Source: Martinezella rhizogenes (GTDB lineage: Bacteria > Pseudomonadota > Alphaproteobacteria > Rhizobiales > Rhizobiaceae). From it: a DNA stretch of 64,000 nt. The DNA is taken from NCBI RefSeq assembly GCF_007002745.1, contig NZ_SGNY01000001.1, forward strand, positions 310,001 through 374,000. The letters run 5' to 3'. Each line of letters opens with the position of its first letter. Within the stretch, counting starts at the first letter, position 1. The notes under the pieces are model-generated. The model was given only the letters and a program-made list of their open reading frames with translations. It was not told the DNA's origin and searched no databases. Shown piece after piece: positions 61,520 to 64,000 of the stretch. A program made the position numbers and the translations under genes.

Positions 61520-61534
61520 TTAAAAGAATTTTAA
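61520..61534 (-). promoter_or_regulatory. Perfect CtrA box TTAA-N7-TTAA upstream of pleC
   Basis: GTTAA-AAGAATT-TTAAC is a symmetrical full CtrA site (TTAA at 61520-61523 and 61531-61534), about 95 bp upstream of the pleC start. CtrA controls cell-cycle genes in rhizobia through this motif. Confidence 0.75.
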
Positions 61535-61662
61535 CCCCTTGAACCGACTCCGTATTTTTTCGGGACGCTTTCTTCCAGCCCCGTCGAACTCGGGAATTAT
61601 GAGTGAAATCAGTGAGCCGGCACTAGAATACCGGCTGTCGCGGGAGGCGGGGGAAGCGGCTT

Positions 61663-61983
61663 TCAGACGCCGTCGAAAGCGTCGAGAGCCGGGCCAAGCG
61701 CGCTGACGACGCCGTTCCCGGCGGCCGGCAGACCAGTCAGCACCGCGCTGATGATATCCTCACGGCTTGCGCCACGCGCCTTGGCTTCCATGACATGAAA
61801 GGCGATGCCGCTTTCAAGGCGCAGCGCGGCCAGAATGCCGATATAGATCAGGCTCTGGGTCTTCACATCAAGCGTGGATGCCACACCCAGTTTCTGCACG
61901 GCCTGAAGCCATGCCGCATTGTGGGCGGGAGCGTCCGTCATGAAGCGTTGAAACGAAGCGCTGGCCTTGGACATGTCGGTCAT
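61663..61983 (-). CDS. Carboxymuconolactone decarboxylase-family (AhpD-like) protein lacking the CxxC
   Basis: 106 residues from ATG 61983 with an AAAGGAA ribosome site (an open frame continues to 62034). The CMD/AhpD fold is seen in ALRLESGIAFHVMEAKARGA and SREDIISAVLTGLPAAGNGV, but the Cys pair of AhpD (ExxxCxxC) is absent: the sequence at that place is ESGIAFH. A peroxidase or thiol role is therefore unlikely; a decarboxylase-like or unknown role is left. It lies downstream of pepN on the same strand, with a large palindrome between them. Confidence 0.82.
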   Translation of the reverse strand: MTDMSKASASFQRFMTDAPAHNAAWLQAVQKLGVASTLDVKTQSLIYIGILAALRLESGIAFHVMEAKARGASREDIISAVLTGLPAAGNGVVSALGPALDAFDGV

Positions 61984-62048
61984 CTGCAATTCCTTTCTGC
62001 TGCCGGGCCGGTCCTGGCCCCTTGAGACCATCATGTTGCGGAATGCAT

Positions 62049-62080
62049 TACGCCGCCTTGATGGATATCAAGACGGCGTA
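62049..62080. promoter_or_regulatory. Large palindrome with a perfect FNR/FixK box, between pepN and the CMD-family gene
   Basis: TTGATGGATATCAA (62058-62071) is an exact TTGAT-N4-ATCAA site, nested in a longer palindrome whose outer arms are TACGCCG (62049-62055) and CGGCGTA (62074-62080). It lies 66 to 97 bases upstream of the CMD-family start and about 40 bases downstream of the pepN stop. It could be an operator or a pepN terminator; no T-tract follows on the reverse strand. Confidence 0.55.
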
Positions 62081-62119
62081 ACGGCATGTTCGAAAATGGT
62101 GGCAAAGCGGAAGCTTGGC

Positions 62120-64000
62120 TTAGCCTTTCAGGATACGCCCGACAATGTCGCTCACATCCGTGGACAGGCCCTTGGCGTCGGCAATCGTCGACAGTGCGGC
62201 CTTCGCGTGTTCGGCGCGGCTTGCCTCCAGAGACCGCCATGAACGCATGGAGGTGAGAATGCGCGCGGCAAGCTGCGGGTTGCGCTTGTCGATGGCGATG
62301 ATCTGCTCCGCCAGGAACCGATAGGCTGCGCCGTCTGCGCGGTGGAAGCCGGTGGGGTTGGCAAAGGCCAGCGTGCCGACCAGCGAACGCACCCGGTTCG
62401 GATTGGTGGCGATGAAATGTTTCGATTTCATCAGCGCCTTGATGCGATCAAGCGCGCCGTTGCCGGGAATGGCGGCCTGCAGCGAGAACCACTTGTCGAG
62501 AACCAGCGCATTGTCGGCGAAGCGCGTTTCGAAAGCCGTAAGCGCTTCTTTCGTCTCGGCACTCTCGGGGAAACGCTGGGTCAATACGCTGAGCGCATGT
62601 GCGAGATCGGTCATGTTGGTGGCGTCGGCATAGGCTTTTGCCGCGCGGGCAGGGGTTTCCTCGGCAAAGGCAAGGAAGCTGAGAGCGCCATTGCGAAGCG
62701 AACGGCGTCCGGCACTGTCCGCATCCGGACTGTAGGCCTCGCCGTTACCCGACGCTTCCGCAAGCTGCCTGAAGGTTTCAAGCCCGGCTGTTGCGATCGC
62801 CTTTATCGTGGCGTTGCGCGCCTTGTGAATGGCGTCCGGATCGGTATTGCCACCCAGTTCGCGAGCGATATCCGTTTCGCTTGGCAGCGCCAGCGCCTGT
62901 GCGCGGAAAGCGGGTTCGAGCGAGGAATCGCCGACGATTTCAATAAGCGTTGCGATGAGCTCGGCGTCCGTGCGCACTTCACCGCCATTCTGCACCGCTT
63001 TGGTGGCGGCAATCAGTGCTGGCAAGGCAAGATCGGTCAGCGCCTGAAAACGGGCAAACATATCCGTCTCGTGCCGGGCGATCTGCACCAGATCGGCGGC
63101 GTTCTGCTCGAAATGCAGATTGACCGGCGCCGAGAAGCTGCGATTGATCGACAGCACGGGCCGCGAGGAAATGCCGGAGAAGGAGAAGGTCTGGTTGCGC
63201 TCGGTCAGGTGCAGCACGCCATCCCGATATTCGCCGCCGGCGACTGCCTGTGGCTCGGCGATCTGACCATTGTCGAGAATAAGCGCCAGCGACAGCGGGA
63301 TGTGCCGTGGCTGTTTTACCGGCTGGCCGGGTGTCGGCGCCACGGTCTGTTCCAGCGTCAGGCTGAACGTCGCCTTGCCGGCATCATAAGCGGAGGAGAC
63401 GGAGACCAGCGGCGTGCCGGCCTCGGTGTACCATAGCGAAAACTGCGACAGATCGCGGCCGCTGGCATCGGCAAAGCTCTTGACGAAATCTTCAACCGTC
63501 GCCGCTTCGCCGTCATGACGTTCGAAATAAAGGTCCATGCCCTTCTTGAAATCGTCAGCACCGAGGATCGTGGCGATCATGCGGGTGACTTCGGCGCCCT
63601 TTTCATAAACGGTCGTCGTGTAGAAATTGTTGATTTCGCGGTAAGTGTCTGGGCGTGGCGGATGCGCCAGCGGACCGGAATCCTCCGGAAATTGCTCCGA
63701 TTTCAGATGGCGCACATCGGCGATGCGCTTGACCGGGCGCGAGCGCATGTCGGCGGAAAATTCCTGGTCGCGATAGACCGTCAGGCCTTCCTTCAGGCAC
63801 AGCTGGAACCAGTCGCGGCAGGTGATGCGGTTGCCGGTCCAGTTGTGGAAATATTCATGCGCGATGATGCGCTCGATATTGGCGTAGTCCGCGTCAGAGG
63901 CGGTTTCCGGGTCAGCCAGCACGAATTTGTCGTTGAAGACGTTGAGACCCTTGTTCTCCATCGCCCCCATGTTGAAATCGGATACGGCGACGATCATGAA
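62120..64000 (-). CDS. pepN: Aminopeptidase N (M1 family), N-terminus outside the window
   Basis: The C-terminal about 626 residues of a PepN-type alanyl aminopeptidase; the N-terminal part lies beyond position 64000. The exopeptidase motif GAMENKG is at the start of the visible part, followed by the zinc site HEYFHNWTGNRITC (HExxH with the downstream Glu in LKEGLTVYRDQE). The FNPD-less C-terminal helical array follows, with FHRADGAAYRFLAEQIIAID and RMRSWRSLEASRAEHAK-like repeats near the end. It trims N-terminal residues from peptides in the cytoplasm. The full protein is usually about 880 residues, so roughly 250 are missing. Confidence 0.95.
   Translation of the reverse strand, partial: FMIVAVSDFNMGAMENKGLNVFNDKFVLADPETASDADYANIERIIAHEYFHNWTGNRITCRDWFQLCLKEGLTVYRDQEFSADMRSRPVKRIADVRHLKSEQFPEDSGPLAHPPRPDTYREINNFYTTTVYEKGAEVTRMIATILGADDFKKGMDLYFERHDGEAATVEDFVKSFADASGRDLSQFSLWYTEAGTPLVSVSSAYDAGKATFSLTLEQTVAPTPGQPVKQPRHIPLSLALILDNGQIAEPQAVAGGEYRDGVLHLTERNQTFSFSGISSRPVLSINRSFSAPVNLHFEQNAADLVQIARHETDMFARFQALTDLALPALIAATKAVQNGGEVRTDAELIATLIEIVGDSSLEPAFRAQALALPSETDIARELGGNTDPDAIHKARNATIKAIATAGLETFRQLAEASGNGEAYSPDADSAGRRSLRNGALSFLAFAEETPARAAKAYADATNMTDLAHALSVLTQRFPESAETKEALTAFETRFADNALVLDKWFSLQAAIPGNGALDRIKALMKSKHFIATNPNRVRSLVGTLAFANPTGFHRADGAAYRFLAEQIIAIDKRNPQLAARILTSMRSWRSLEASRAEHAKAALSTIADAKGLSTDVSDIVGRILKG

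Overview
The window looks like a stretch of a rhizobial (Agrobacterium/Rhizobium group) chromosome. The evidence is high GC with strong third-position GC, the linkage feuN-feuP-feuQ / ccmI-ccmE-ccmF-ccmH / degP / two-component pair / glnE / pleC that is typical of Rhizobiaceae, a full RcGTA-type gene transfer agent cluster, and many palindromic intergenic repeats of the RIME type known from rhizobia. Assignment to Agrobacterium is inferred from gene content and order, not from a marker gene.

Layout. 1-5.4 kb: a partial DUF1254/DUF1214 pair, a LysE-type exporter divergent from an ArgP-like LysR regulator, and a class A penicillin-binding protein. 5.6-12.6 kb: a YcgN-family Cys-cluster protein, a class D beta-lactamase, a RelE/YafQ-RelB toxin-antitoxin module, a methyltransferase, a copper-efflux locus (P-type ATPase, HmrR regulator with a 19-bp-spacer MerR-type promoter, and a CopZ-like chaperone broken by a frameshift), then a PemIK/MazEF-type module. 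12.6-24.4 kb: a small acidic protein behind a perfect EcfG general-stress promoter, an MFS carrier, a GH32 fructosidase, an HWE histidine kinase, SelO, a saccharopine/lysine dehydrogenase-family enzyme divergent from an Lrp regulator, an HxlR regulator divergent from an NmrA-like reductase, and a membrane alpha/beta hydrolase.

24.7-42.5 kb: the gene transfer agent (GTA) cluster, with homologues of g1, g2, g3, a g3.5-position gene, g4 to g15, plus a GH19-type endolysin and a holin-like protein at the two ends. It is interrupted by an endolysin/Dabb pair, an antisense 35-residue ORF and a complete antisense MFS gene. The last large gene (g15) carries a single-base frameshift close to its 3' end.

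42.6-64 kb: core functions. FeuNPQ (cyclic glucan/osmotic signalling in Sinorhizobium), a lipoprotein, the cytochrome c maturation operon ccmIEFH preceded by an FNR/FixK-type box, DegP with a downstream two-component pair, a DCC-family protein, a MipA/OmpV outer membrane protein, GlnE, PleC (with a perfect CtrA box and three GANTC sites upstream), a carboxymuconolactone-decarboxylase-family protein and the C-terminal part of aminopeptidase N.

Four families of 80-170 bp palindromic repeats punctuate the intergenic spaces. One copy sits exactly in frame between the coupled ccmH start codon and its signal peptide, so it is predicted to be translated. I see no tRNA, rRNA, CRISPR array or transposase gene. 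The most unusual items are the repeat inside ccmH, the two single-base frameshifts (copZ-like and GTA g15), the antisense insertions within the GTA operon, and several textbook regulatory sites (EcfG, CtrA, FNR/FixK, HmrR) read directly from the sequence.
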